Shown piece after piece: positions 1-5,225 of a DNA stretch of 5,225 nucleotides. The number at the start of each line of letters is the position of its first letter. Position 1 is the stretch's first letter. This DNA is from an uncultured Bacteroidota bacterium (lineage in GTDB: Bacteria; Bacteroidota; Bacteroidia; NS11-12g; UBA955): assembly GCA_903953615.1 (NCBI GenBank), contig CAJBKH010000035.1, positions 1 to 5,225 of the forward strand, in the 5' to 3' direction. The position numbers were made by a program, and so were the translations under genes. The notes under the pieces are model-generated. The model was given only the letters and a program-made list of their open reading frames with translations. It did not search any database and had not been told where the DNA came from.

Positions 1-21
1 GCATCCTTTTTATCTATATAG

Positions 22-51
22 TTTAAAATTTAAATTAAGTTATTAAATTTG
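22..51 (+). promoter_or_regulatory. Candidate promoter of the tRNA-Gln gene
   Basis: TAAATTTG at 44-51 fits the Bacteroidota -7 consensus TAnnTTTG exactly. Eighteen bases upstream, TTTA at 22-25 is a weak match to the -33 TTTG box. Transcription would start at about 55-60, just before the mature tRNA begins at 62, which leaves a very short leader. The same 18-base spacing appears in the candidate thiL promoter. The call rests on consensus matching only, and the surrounding DNA is very AT-rich, so a chance match is possible. Confidence 0.5.
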
Positions 52-61
52 CCACCGCGAA

Positions 62-134
62 TGACCCATGGTGTAACTGGCAACACAACTGATTTTGGTT
101 CAGTAGAGTCTAGGTTCGAGCCCTAGTGGGTCAA
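62..134 (+). tRNA. tRNA-Gln, anticodon UUG
   Basis: A full cloverleaf can be folded by eye. The acceptor stem is TGACCCA (62-68) with TGGGTCA (127-133). The D stem is GTGT (71-74) with ACAC (83-86). The anticodon stem is ACTGA (88-92) with TCAGT (100-104), enclosing loop TTTTGGT with anticodon TTG at 95-97, which reads CAA codons. The variable loop is 105-109, and the T stem is CTAGG (110-114) with CCTAG (122-126) around loop TTCGAGC. The discriminator is A134. The first pair is U1-A72, the weak pair typical of bacterial tRNA-Gln. The 3' CCA is not encoded (CAC follows), so it must be added by the CCA-adding enzyme, as is usual in Bacteroidota. The gene stands alone, with its own candidate promoter and a terminator. 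Confidence 0.95.
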
Positions 135-149
135 CACTTAAAAACAACG

Positions 150-190
150 AAACCCTTGATAACATTATGTTTCAAGGGTTTTTTGTTTTT
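150..190 (+). terminator. Rho-independent terminator after tRNA-Gln
   Basis: A perfect 10-bp inverted repeat, AAACCCTTGA (150-159) with TCAAGGGTTT (172-181), encloses a 12-base loop. It is followed by a T-rich tail (TTTTTT at 179-184, then G and five more Ts). It begins 16 bases after the tRNA and ends the tRNA transcript, which separates it from thiL. The A-rich 5' side of the stem may let it act weakly on the other strand, but no gene converges on it there. Confidence 0.88.
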
Positions 191-279
191 GTATTTATTA
201 ATGTTTGATACATTGTCTCGTAATTGCAATAGAATATTACAGCAAGAAATAGCGATGATTTTATGCTATAAATTATTGG

Positions 280-309
280 TTTGTAGCTTGTTTAATTGTG
301 GTAATTTTG
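280..309 (+). promoter_or_regulatory. Candidate promoter of thiL (Bacteroidota -33/-7 type)
   Basis: TTTG at 280-283 and TAATTTTG at 302-309 match the Bacteroidota -33 (TTTG) and -7 (TAnnTTTG) boxes exactly, with an 18-base spacer. The start of transcription would fall at about 313-317, giving a leader of roughly 36-40 bases before the ATG at 353. That leader is too short for a TPP riboswitch, and I see no THI-box-like conserved segments in it, so thiL does not seem to be under riboswitch control here. This is consensus matching, not measured. Confidence 0.55.
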
Positions 310-352
310 TTTTTTTTATGACTGTAGTATAAATAATATAACATCTCCTCTA

Positions 353-1378
353 ATGCCAACTAATAAAACAAACAATATTGATTCTCTTGGTGAATTCGGA
401 TTAATCAATCGATTAACGGCAGATTTTAATTTAAAAAACAGCACTTCACTTTTTGGTGTTGGTGACGACTGTGCAATAGTTGAATTAAATGATAAAGAGT
501 CTTTGTTGATAACAACCGACTTGTTGGTTGAGGGCGTCCACTTTAATTTGATGTACGTTCCGCTTAAACATTTAGGTTATAAAGCTGTCGCGATTAATGT
601 CTCTGACATTTGTGCGATGAATGGAAGGGCCGAACAAATAACAGTTTCTATCGCCGTATCAAGTAAGTTTCCGATTGAAGCACTCGAAGAATTATATGCG
701 GGAATTAATTTGGCTTGCGATGCCTTTCACGTTGATCTAGTCGGCGGTGATATGAGTGCGGCCTATGCTGGTTTAACAATATCGATAACAGCAGTTGGTC
801 GTATAGAAAACAATAAAATAACAATGCGTTCTGGCGCCAGTTCCAAAGACATAATAATGGTAACAGGGAGTTTAGGGGCCTCTTATATGGGCCTCCAAAT
901 TTTGGAGCGCGAAAACGAGGTTTTTAAAGCAAACTCAAGTGTTCAGCCAGAGCTTGATGGGTTTGATTCTTTGATTCAGCGTCAACTTAAGCCAGAAGCT
1001 AGGCACGACATGGTTGAGCTGTTCGCGCAACTAGGGGTTATTCCAACATCTATGATAGACATCTCTGATGGTTTAGCATCTGACATCTTCCACCTTTGTG
1101 AGAAAAGTGAACTGGGGTGTCAATTGTTTGAAGAAAAAATACCAATGGAAGACAAAACAAAGTTGACCGCATTGGAATTTAATATTTCACCTATAACGTG
1201 TGCTTTAAATGGCGGAGAAGATTATGAATTGCTATTCACAATAAAGCAAGAGGATTTTGATAAAGTTGCTGGAAATCCTAGCTTCACACCAATTGGCTAT
1301 ATGACGAGCAAAGAGGAAGGGAAGAACTTGGTTGACATGAACGGGGAGTTAATTCCCCTTAAAGCACAGGGTTGGTGA
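353..1378 (+). CDS. thiL: Thiamine-monophosphate kinase ThiL
   Basis: ThiL phosphorylates thiamine monophosphate with ATP to give thiamine diphosphate, the active cofactor, in the cytoplasm. The 341-residue length is normal for the family. Family motifs appear in order: LGEFGLI (12-18), GVGDDCA (35-41) with the Asp pair that binds Mg-nucleotide, TTDLLVEGVHF (54-64), NVSDICAMNG (82-91), LVGGDMS (129-135), VTGSLGASYMGL (169-180), PEAR (213-216), DISDGLASD (235-243) and GGEDYELLFT (286-295). These define the PurM-like/AIR-synthase N- and C-terminal domains. The metal-binding aspartates all appear to be kept. One oddity is Met134 where the usual motif reads GGDT. The ATG at 353 lies 22 residues before the end of the LGEFGLI-helix region, as in relatives. 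No Shine-Dalgarno is present, which is normal for the phylum. It seems to be a single-gene transcript with no other thiamine genes beside it in this window. Confidence 0.95.
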   Translation: MPTNKTNNIDSLGEFGLINRLTADFNLKNSTSLFGVGDDCAIVELNDKESLLITTDLLVEGVHFNLMYVPLKHLGYKAVAINVSDICAMNGRAEQITVSIAVSSKFPIEALEELYAGINLACDAFHVDLVGGDMSAAYAGLTISITAVGRIENNKITMRSGASSKDIIMVTGSLGASYMGLQILERENEVFKANSSVQPELDGFDSLIQRQLKPEARHDMVELFAQLGVIPTSMIDISDGLASDIFHLCEKSELGCQLFEEKIPMEDKTKLTALEFNISPITCALNGGEDYELLFTIKQEDFDKVAGNPSFTPIGYMTSKEEGKNLVDMNGELIPLKAQGW

Positions 1379-1384
1379 CCTTAG

Positions 1385-1756
1385 TTAGTCAACACGCGGC
1401 AATTTTATGGTTGTTTTGTGAATTGCGCTTATCGTAAAGTCTCCTTGGATTTTCGCTTTCATTTTTTCAGCCGCAATCAAGGTTCTAAAATCACCTACCA
1501 TTAAATTAAAGTTGGGGTTCTCAAAAACCATATAAACTTCCGTTTTTGGATAAGCACTTATAAACTTGCTTTTAGCTTCATCTACGATACTTTTGTTACT
1601 GTCAAAACAAATTTGAATACGATAACCAATCATAGATACAAAATCAGATCTGTACGCCGCAACGAGTGGTTCAATGTTATCCACACCTCGAATTGTAATT
1701 TGAGAAAAGCAATGACTGGAAAAGCCTAAAAACAACAGTAAAATTCCTTTCATCAT
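1385..1756 (-). CDS. Small secreted SPOR-like domain protein
   Basis: This is a 123-residue protein with an N-terminal signal peptide: Lys3, a hydrophobic stretch ILLLFLGF (5-12) and a likely cleavage near Ser18-Gln19. Cys16 is not in a convincing lipobox. Residues 43-120 resemble a SPOR fold: GYRIQICF (44-51) matches the opening beta strand (typically GYRIQI or similar), followed by a helix around 56-68, then AYPKTEVYMVFENPNFNLMVGDFRT (68-92), whose NFNLMVGDFRT part is the signature strand-turn of the repeat, and a second helix to about 104. SPOR domains bind peptidoglycan stripped of side chains and often act at division sites. Short periplasmic versions of this kind are common in Flavobacteriia and their job is not known. 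Two ATGs lie back to back (1756 and 1753), and either could be the start; an AAAAAG stretch lies just upstream. It converges on thiL (6-base gap) and diverges from actA, so it is probably transcribed alone. Confidence 0.8.
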   Translation of the reverse strand: MMKGILLLFLGFSSHCFSQITIRGVDNIEPLVAAYRSDFVSMIGYRIQICFDSNKSIVDEAKSKFISAYPKTEVYMVFENPNFNLMVGDFRTLIAAEKMKAKIQGDFTISAIHKTTIKLPRVD

Positions 1757-1863
1757 ATTAACTTTTTATGTAAAAATAAGCATTCAATACTACATAGAAT
1801 TAAGGCATTAGTTTTTTGATTGAAACAAAGTCTTATTTAGAATGACTTTAAATTAGGTTTTTT

Positions 1864-1881
1864 TTGTCATAAGATTGTCAT
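1864..1881 (+). repeat. Direct repeat TTGTCAT, 11-base period, upstream of actA
   Basis: TTGTCAT occurs at 1864-1870 and again at 1875-1881, so the copies are 11 bases apart, about one helical turn. A third, inverted core copy (ATGAC, complement of GTCAT) lies at 1842-1846. Two sites on one face of the helix about 85-100 bases before the actA start codon could bind a regulator, but short repeats in AT-rich DNA also arise by chance. No known regulator is recognised from this motif. Confidence 0.35.
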
Positions 1882-1907
1882 GAAACGACTCTATTTATCT
1901 AATTTTA
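1875..1907 (+). promoter_or_regulatory. Weak candidate promoter of the actAB operon
   Basis: TAATTTTA at 1900-1907 matches seven of eight positions of the -7 box TAnnTTTG, and TTG at 1875-1877 could serve as the -33 element, though the 22-base spacer is longer than the 18 seen in the other two candidates in this window. Transcription would begin at about 1912-1915, giving a leader of about 50 bases. The second TTGTCAT repeat overlaps the putative -33 element. No better match was found by eye in the 209-base region, and no convincing promoter was found for the divergent SPOR gene. Confidence 0.3.
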
Positions 1908-1965
1908 CGACCGATAAAATGCATTTATAAGGCATTGTTAAGGTAAGAAATTAGTAACTTTTTTC

Positions 1966-3309
1966 ATGAAAATATCTAATATTCAGAAGGTTAAGCGCAA
2001 CATTTTAGGGTTAACAGCCGTTTTTACTATTCTTGTTTTTCTATTATTTCCAACGAGTTTATGGGCTGATGGAGGTGGGGATTTTAAGGCTAAATGTTCA
2101 AGTTGTCATCAGCCGCATAAAAATTCTACAGGTCCAAAATTGTTTCAGGCGCGACAAAAATGGTCGACAGGGGGGGCGAAAGAAGGCTCTATTTATCAAT
2201 GGGTGAATAATTGGCAAACAGCTGTAGCGAACGACCCATATGCGGCCAATGTTTCTAAATGGTCAGCAACCGCAATGACTGCGTTTCCTGAATTATCAAA
2301 GGAACAAATAAATGGCATTTTGGATTGGGTTGATGCGCAGCCAGATCCTGCATTAGCAGCTGGAGGGGGAAGCGGGAACGTTGTAAATGACCCCGCGATG
2401 GAAGCGACAGAAGAAGAAGGGGGAGGTTTTTGGTTTTGGGTGATTTTAAGCATAATCTTTTTTACAATTATTCTGTCTGTTGGTGGCGTCCGTCGACAAT
2501 TAAAAATTTCAGTGGGAGAGGGTGGCTCAGATGACGAACAAACCTATTTGTCTGAATTAAAAACTTGGGCCTGGAAATATCGATTGCCAGTTGGTTTGGG
2601 AGTTTTGGTTATTGTTATCTCTGTTATTGTAACCATATTCCAAGGGCTATACCGAATTAACGTAGTAGAAAATTATCAACCTTCACAGCCCATCGCTTTT
2701 CCACATGACAGACACGCAGGAGTGAATGGTATTGATTGTAAATATTGTCACAATTCGGTTACGAAATCTAAGTCCGCAGGAATTCCCTCGGTGAATGTTT
2801 GTATGAATTGCCACAAACAAATTAATGGAGAAGGCAAGCCTTTTGCAGGAGAAATCAAGAAAATTTATACCGCAGCAGGATGGAATCCCGCAGGAGCAGG
2901 GAAATATACAGGGAATACTAAGCCGATTGTTTGGAATAAGGTACATGTACTGCCAGATCATGTTTATTTTAATCACTCTCAGCACGTTGTTGTTGGAGGA
3001 ATTGATTGTAAGCAATGTCATGGCGATATGACAAAAATGAATGAAACGGTGAAAGTACAGCCTGTTTCAGAGCTTAATAAGATAGAAGGAAATGTGAAAT
3101 TGACGAAGCCAACTTTAACAATGGGTTGGTGTATTGAATGCCACGGCGCGAAGGATGTTCCTTTGGGTGATGGTAAAAATGGATATTATGACGAGATTCA
3201 TCGTCGTTTGAGAGATAATGACAAGTCATTATATAAAAAGTATTTAAAAGATGGTAAGGTAAGTGTGAGTGAATTGGGCGGTTGGGAATGTGCAAAATGC
3301 CATTATTAA
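1966..3309 (+). CDS. actA: Alternative complex III subunit ActA, membrane-anchored hexaheme cytochrome c
   Basis: ActA is the multiheme cytochrome c subunit of alternative complex III, which oxidises quinol and passes electrons to a terminal oxidase on the periplasmic side. The 447 residues run as follows: signal peptide (about 1-34, hydrophobic core 13-28); a monoheme class I-like domain with CSSCH at 44-48 and a possible axial Met104 in AMTAF; a Gly- and Glu-rich linker (133-154); membrane helix 1 (155-175); a cytoplasmic loop with Arg and Lys (176-206); membrane helix 2 (207-228); then a periplasmic pentaheme domain with CKYCH (258-262), CMNCH (279-283), CKQCH (348-352), CIECH (389-393) and CAKCH (442-446). 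Extra histidines such as H247, H250, H337 and H340 are likely second axial ligands. The ending GGWECAKCHY is typical of Bacteroidota ActA. It is followed by actB after 24 bases, which confirms the assignment. The start at 1966 gives a proper signal peptide; no Shine-Dalgarno is seen. Confidence 0.93.
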   Translation: MKISNIQKVKRNILGLTAVFTILVFLLFPTSLWADGGGDFKAKCSSCHQPHKNSTGPKLFQARQKWSTGGAKEGSIYQWVNNWQTAVANDPYAANVSKWSATAMTAFPELSKEQINGILDWVDAQPDPALAAGGGSGNVVNDPAMEATEEEGGGFWFWVILSIIFFTIILSVGGVRRQLKISVGEGGSDDEQTYLSELKTWAWKYRLPVGLGVLVIVISVIVTIFQGLYRINVVENYQPSQPIAFPHDRHAGVNGIDCKYCHNSVTKSKSAGIPSVNVCMNCHKQINGEGKPFAGEIKKIYTAAGWNPAGAGKYTGNTKPIVWNKVHVLPDHVYFNHSQHVVVGGIDCKQCHGDMTKMNETVKVQPVSELNKIEGNVKLTKPTLTMGWCIECHGAKDVPLGDGKNGYYDEIHRRLRDNDKSLYKKYLKDGKVSVSELGGWECAKCHY

Positions 3310-3333
3310 TAATTAGGTCATAGTCAGAAAAAT

Positions 3334-5225
3334 ATGGGAATGGCAAGAAAATATTGGAAAGGACTTGAAGAACTAAAGGAAACTACTGAGTTCATCAAGC
3401 ATAAAGAGAATGAATTTCCTTCTCAACAAACGGTTGAGGCGTTTTTATCAAATGAAAAACTTGATGAAACTTCAACGGGACGAAGGGACTTTTTAAAGTT
3501 TTTAGGCTTCTCTGTTGCTGCGGCAACATTGGCAGCCTGCGAGGCGCCAGTGACAAAAGCGGTGCCGTATGTGTTGAAGCCGGAAAATGTTACGCCTGGC
3601 ATGCCCACTTGGTATGCATCAACTTATTATGATGGATCTTCATATGCAAGTATACTTGTTAAAACGCGTGAAGGTCGTCCTATTTTTATTAAAGGAAATA
3701 AGGATTTTGGATTAACAAAGGGAGCTGTTAATCCACAAATTATAGCATCAATTTTAGGTTTGTATGATAGCGCACGACTAACAGGTCCTACGGAAAATGG
3801 TAAGTTAACGTCTTGGTCTCTTGTTGACACATCGATTTCAAAAGCACTAAAAACTGCGAAAACAGTTAGCTTACTTTCTAATAGTATTATTAGTCCAACA
3901 TTACAAAAACAAATCGACGAAATGTCCGCGGCATTTACCGCTAACGGACAAACATTGAATCATATTCAATATGATGCAGTTTCTTATTCTGCGATACGTC
4001 AAGCAAATCAGCAAAATTTTGGTGCTGCAATAATCCCGAGTTATGATTTCTCAAAAGCAAAAACTATTATCAGTATAGGTGCCGATTTCTTGGGAACTTG
4101 GTTAATGGCAACAGAATATGTGCCACAATATGGTATGACTAGAAATCCAGATGCTAAATGGATGTCTAAGCATTTTCAATTCGAATCATTTATGTCTTTA
4201 GCTGGTTCTAACGCTGATTATAGAGGGATGATAAAGCCTTCAGAACAAGCGGCGGTTATATCCTATTTAATTAAAGGGATTGGTGGGAATTGCGCCGTTT
4301 CTTCAGTGTTAAATGCACAAGTAAAAAATATAGCGGATCAAGCCTTGAAGTCATTAAAAAGTTCAAAGCAAAACTCATTGGTTGTTTGTGGTTCTAATAA
4401 TGTAAGTCTGCAATTACTGACCAATCAATTAAATCAGTTGTTGGGCAGTTATGGCACTACCATTGACTTAAACAATGATGTTAAATTATTCAAGTCTGAA
4501 GACGCTAAAGTTATTAAGCTTGCTAATGACGTTATTTCAGGAAAAGGGCCAGAAGTTTTGCTTTTTATGGGTGTAAATCCAGTCTATTCTTTACCGAATG
4601 GGGAAGCTTTTGGAAAAGCATTAAAGCAGATTAAGACAACGGTATCATTTGCGGGATTTGCTGATGAAACAGCAAGTTTATGTTCTTATGTATGTCCAGA
4701 TCATCATGCACTTGAATCTTGGTTAGATTATCAACCAACCAACAATCATTATGCAATTGCACAGCCTACGATACGTCCTATTCATAATACAGCTTCCGTT
4801 ATTGAAACTTTTTCTGTTTGGGCGGGCAAATCAATTCGTCTAGGTAAAGACTCCTCAACGGCTTACGATTTGATAAAATCAAATTATTCTCAAATTCTTC
4901 CTTTAGGAGATTTTGCCTATTCAACCCACAACAGTTGTGAAACAGTGCCTTCAAACTTGAATGTATTAACTCCTTTTAAAAATGGTGTTCTAGGCAAATT
5001 ACCATCTGCTAGTGCCTTAGAAGTGGTTTTATATCAAAAAAGTGCTATTGGAGTTGGTCAGCAATCAAGTAATCCTTGGTTGCAAGAAATGCCAGATCCA
5101 ATTACGAAAGCTACTTGGGACAATTACATCACCATGAATCCTGTAGAAATGACAAAACAAGGTTTTGTTACTACCTATGATCAGGAACATGGCCTAAATT
5201 TAGCAACGGTTACAGTAAATGGAAA
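3334..5225 (+). CDS. actB: Alternative complex III subunit ActB, molybdopterin-oxidoreductase-like part (3' end beyond window)
   Basis: The frame stays open to the window edge: 630 codons are visible of about 1,000 expected for ActB. Residues 1-48 form a charged N-terminal extension opening MGMARKYWKGLEEL. The Tat motif GRRDFLKFLG (49-58) and a hydrophobic stretch follow, ending in LAAC (66-69), a lipobox-like site. The rest resembles the molybdopterin-binding oxidoreductase fold: VKTREGRPIFIKGN near the start, MGVNP (412-416), CSYVCPDHHALESW (450-463), HYAIAQPTIRPIHNT after it, and EMPDPITKATWDNY near the edge. No cysteine cluster motif for the usual N-terminal [4Fe-4S] centre is present, in line with ActB carrying no molybdenum cofactor. 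The Fe-S domain that receives electrons in the complex would be downstream. In-frame ATGs at 3334 and 3340 are both possible; relatives often begin with MA plus KYW, which slightly favours the second, but the first has an A-rich upstream stretch. Probably co-transcribed with actA. Confidence 0.93.
   Translation, partial: MGMARKYWKGLEELKETTEFIKHKENEFPSQQTVEAFLSNEKLDETSTGRRDFLKFLGFSVAAATLAACEAPVTKAVPYVLKPENVTPGMPTWYASTYYDGSSYASILVKTREGRPIFIKGNKDFGLTKGAVNPQIIASILGLYDSARLTGPTENGKLTSWSLVDTSISKALKTAKTVSLLSNSIISPTLQKQIDEMSAAFTANGQTLNHIQYDAVSYSAIRQANQQNFGAAIIPSYDFSKAKTIISIGADFLGTWLMATEYVPQYGMTRNPDAKWMSKHFQFESFMSLAGSNADYRGMIKPSEQAAVISYLIKGIGGNCAVSSVLNAQVKNIADQALKSLKSSKQNSLVVCGSNNVSLQLLTNQLNQLLGSYGTTIDLNNDVKLFKSEDAKVIKLANDVISGKGPEVLLFMGVNPVYSLPNGEAFGKALKQIKTTVSFAGFADETASLCSYVCPDHHALESWLDYQPTNNHYAIAQPTIRPIHNTASVIETFSVWAGKSIRLGKDSSTAYDLIKSNYSQILPLGDFAYSTHNSCETVPSNLNVLTPFKNGVLGKLPSASALEVVLYQKSAIGVGQQSSNPWLQEMPDPITKATWDNYITMNPVEMTKQGFVTTYDQEHGLNLATVTVNG

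Noticed and set aside
126..332. A 68-codon open frame on the + strand
   Set aside because: It begins inside the tRNA T arm/terminator region and runs through the tRNA terminator and the candidate thiL promoter; the product is a low-complexity hydrophobic string with no recognisable motif.
1343..1358. Hairpin GGGGAG/TTCCCC with TTAA loop near the end of thiL
   Set aside because: A 6-bp stem including one G-T pair, inside the coding sequence and without a T-run after it on either strand, so it is not a credible terminator.
2716..2900. Recurring GCAGGA hexamer within actA
   Set aside because: It comes from Ala-Gly codon pairs and nearby overlaps in coding sequence; spacing is irregular and no repeat unit is formed.
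2683..3021. A 112-codon open frame on the - strand, with others at 2196-2453 and 3074-3346
   Set aside because: They are antisense to actA, whose heme motifs and membrane helices fix the coding frame; the products show no family features.
2825..3031. A 68-codon + strand frame inside actA
   Set aside because: It overlaps the pentaheme coding sequence in another frame and has no motif of its own.
3423..3830. Two - strand frames opposite the start of actB
   Set aside because: They lie antisense to the Tat signal and first domain of ActB, whose frame is certain from homology-like motifs.
4681..4695. Cysteine pair C450 and C454 in ActB as a possible Fe-S site
   Set aside because: They lie in the CSYVCPDHH segment, which in this fold is a conserved structural/cofactor-side loop, not a cluster-binding motif; only two cysteines are present.

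Overview
The window looks like ordinary chromosomal DNA from a member of the Bacteroidota, most likely Flavobacteriales or a close relative. The evidence is low G+C, no Shine-Dalgarno sequences before the genes, two upstream elements matching the Bacteroidota -7 box TAnnTTTG, a tRNA without an encoded CCA end, and proteins of the flavobacterial type (a short secreted SPOR protein, and ActA and ActB of alternative complex III). Genus cannot be told from sequence reading alone.

Layout. Bases 1-190 hold a compact tRNA-Gln(UUG) unit: a candidate promoter, the tRNA, and a strong intrinsic terminator. Bases 191-352 are AT-rich and non-coding, with a candidate promoter for the next gene. Then comes thiL (353-1378, +), thiamine-monophosphate kinase, the last step of thiamine diphosphate synthesis. 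It meets a small secreted SPOR-like protein gene (1385-1756, -) tail to tail with only 6 bases between stop codons. A 209-base divergent intergenic region (1757-1965) carries a short direct repeat and a weak promoter candidate.

The right-hand 60% is the start of an alternative complex III (ACIII) operon. actA (1966-3309, +) encodes a membrane-anchored hexaheme cytochrome c: an N-terminal monoheme domain, two membrane helices and a C-terminal pentaheme domain. actB follows after 24 bases (3334 to the window edge, +) and is cut off by the window. It encodes the Tat-exported molybdopterin-oxidoreductase-like subunit, whose iron-sulfur domain should lie beyond the edge. In this family ACIII replaces the bc1 complex: it oxidises menaquinol and passes electrons through the hemes to a terminal oxidase. 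The remaining subunits (actC-F) would be expected downstream.

I see no mobile element, CRISPR array, defence system or clear sign of horizontal transfer. The points worth a second look are modest: the heme architecture of ActA, the overlapping Tat and lipobox signals in ActB, the regulatory repeat before actA, and an unusual residue in a ThiL motif.
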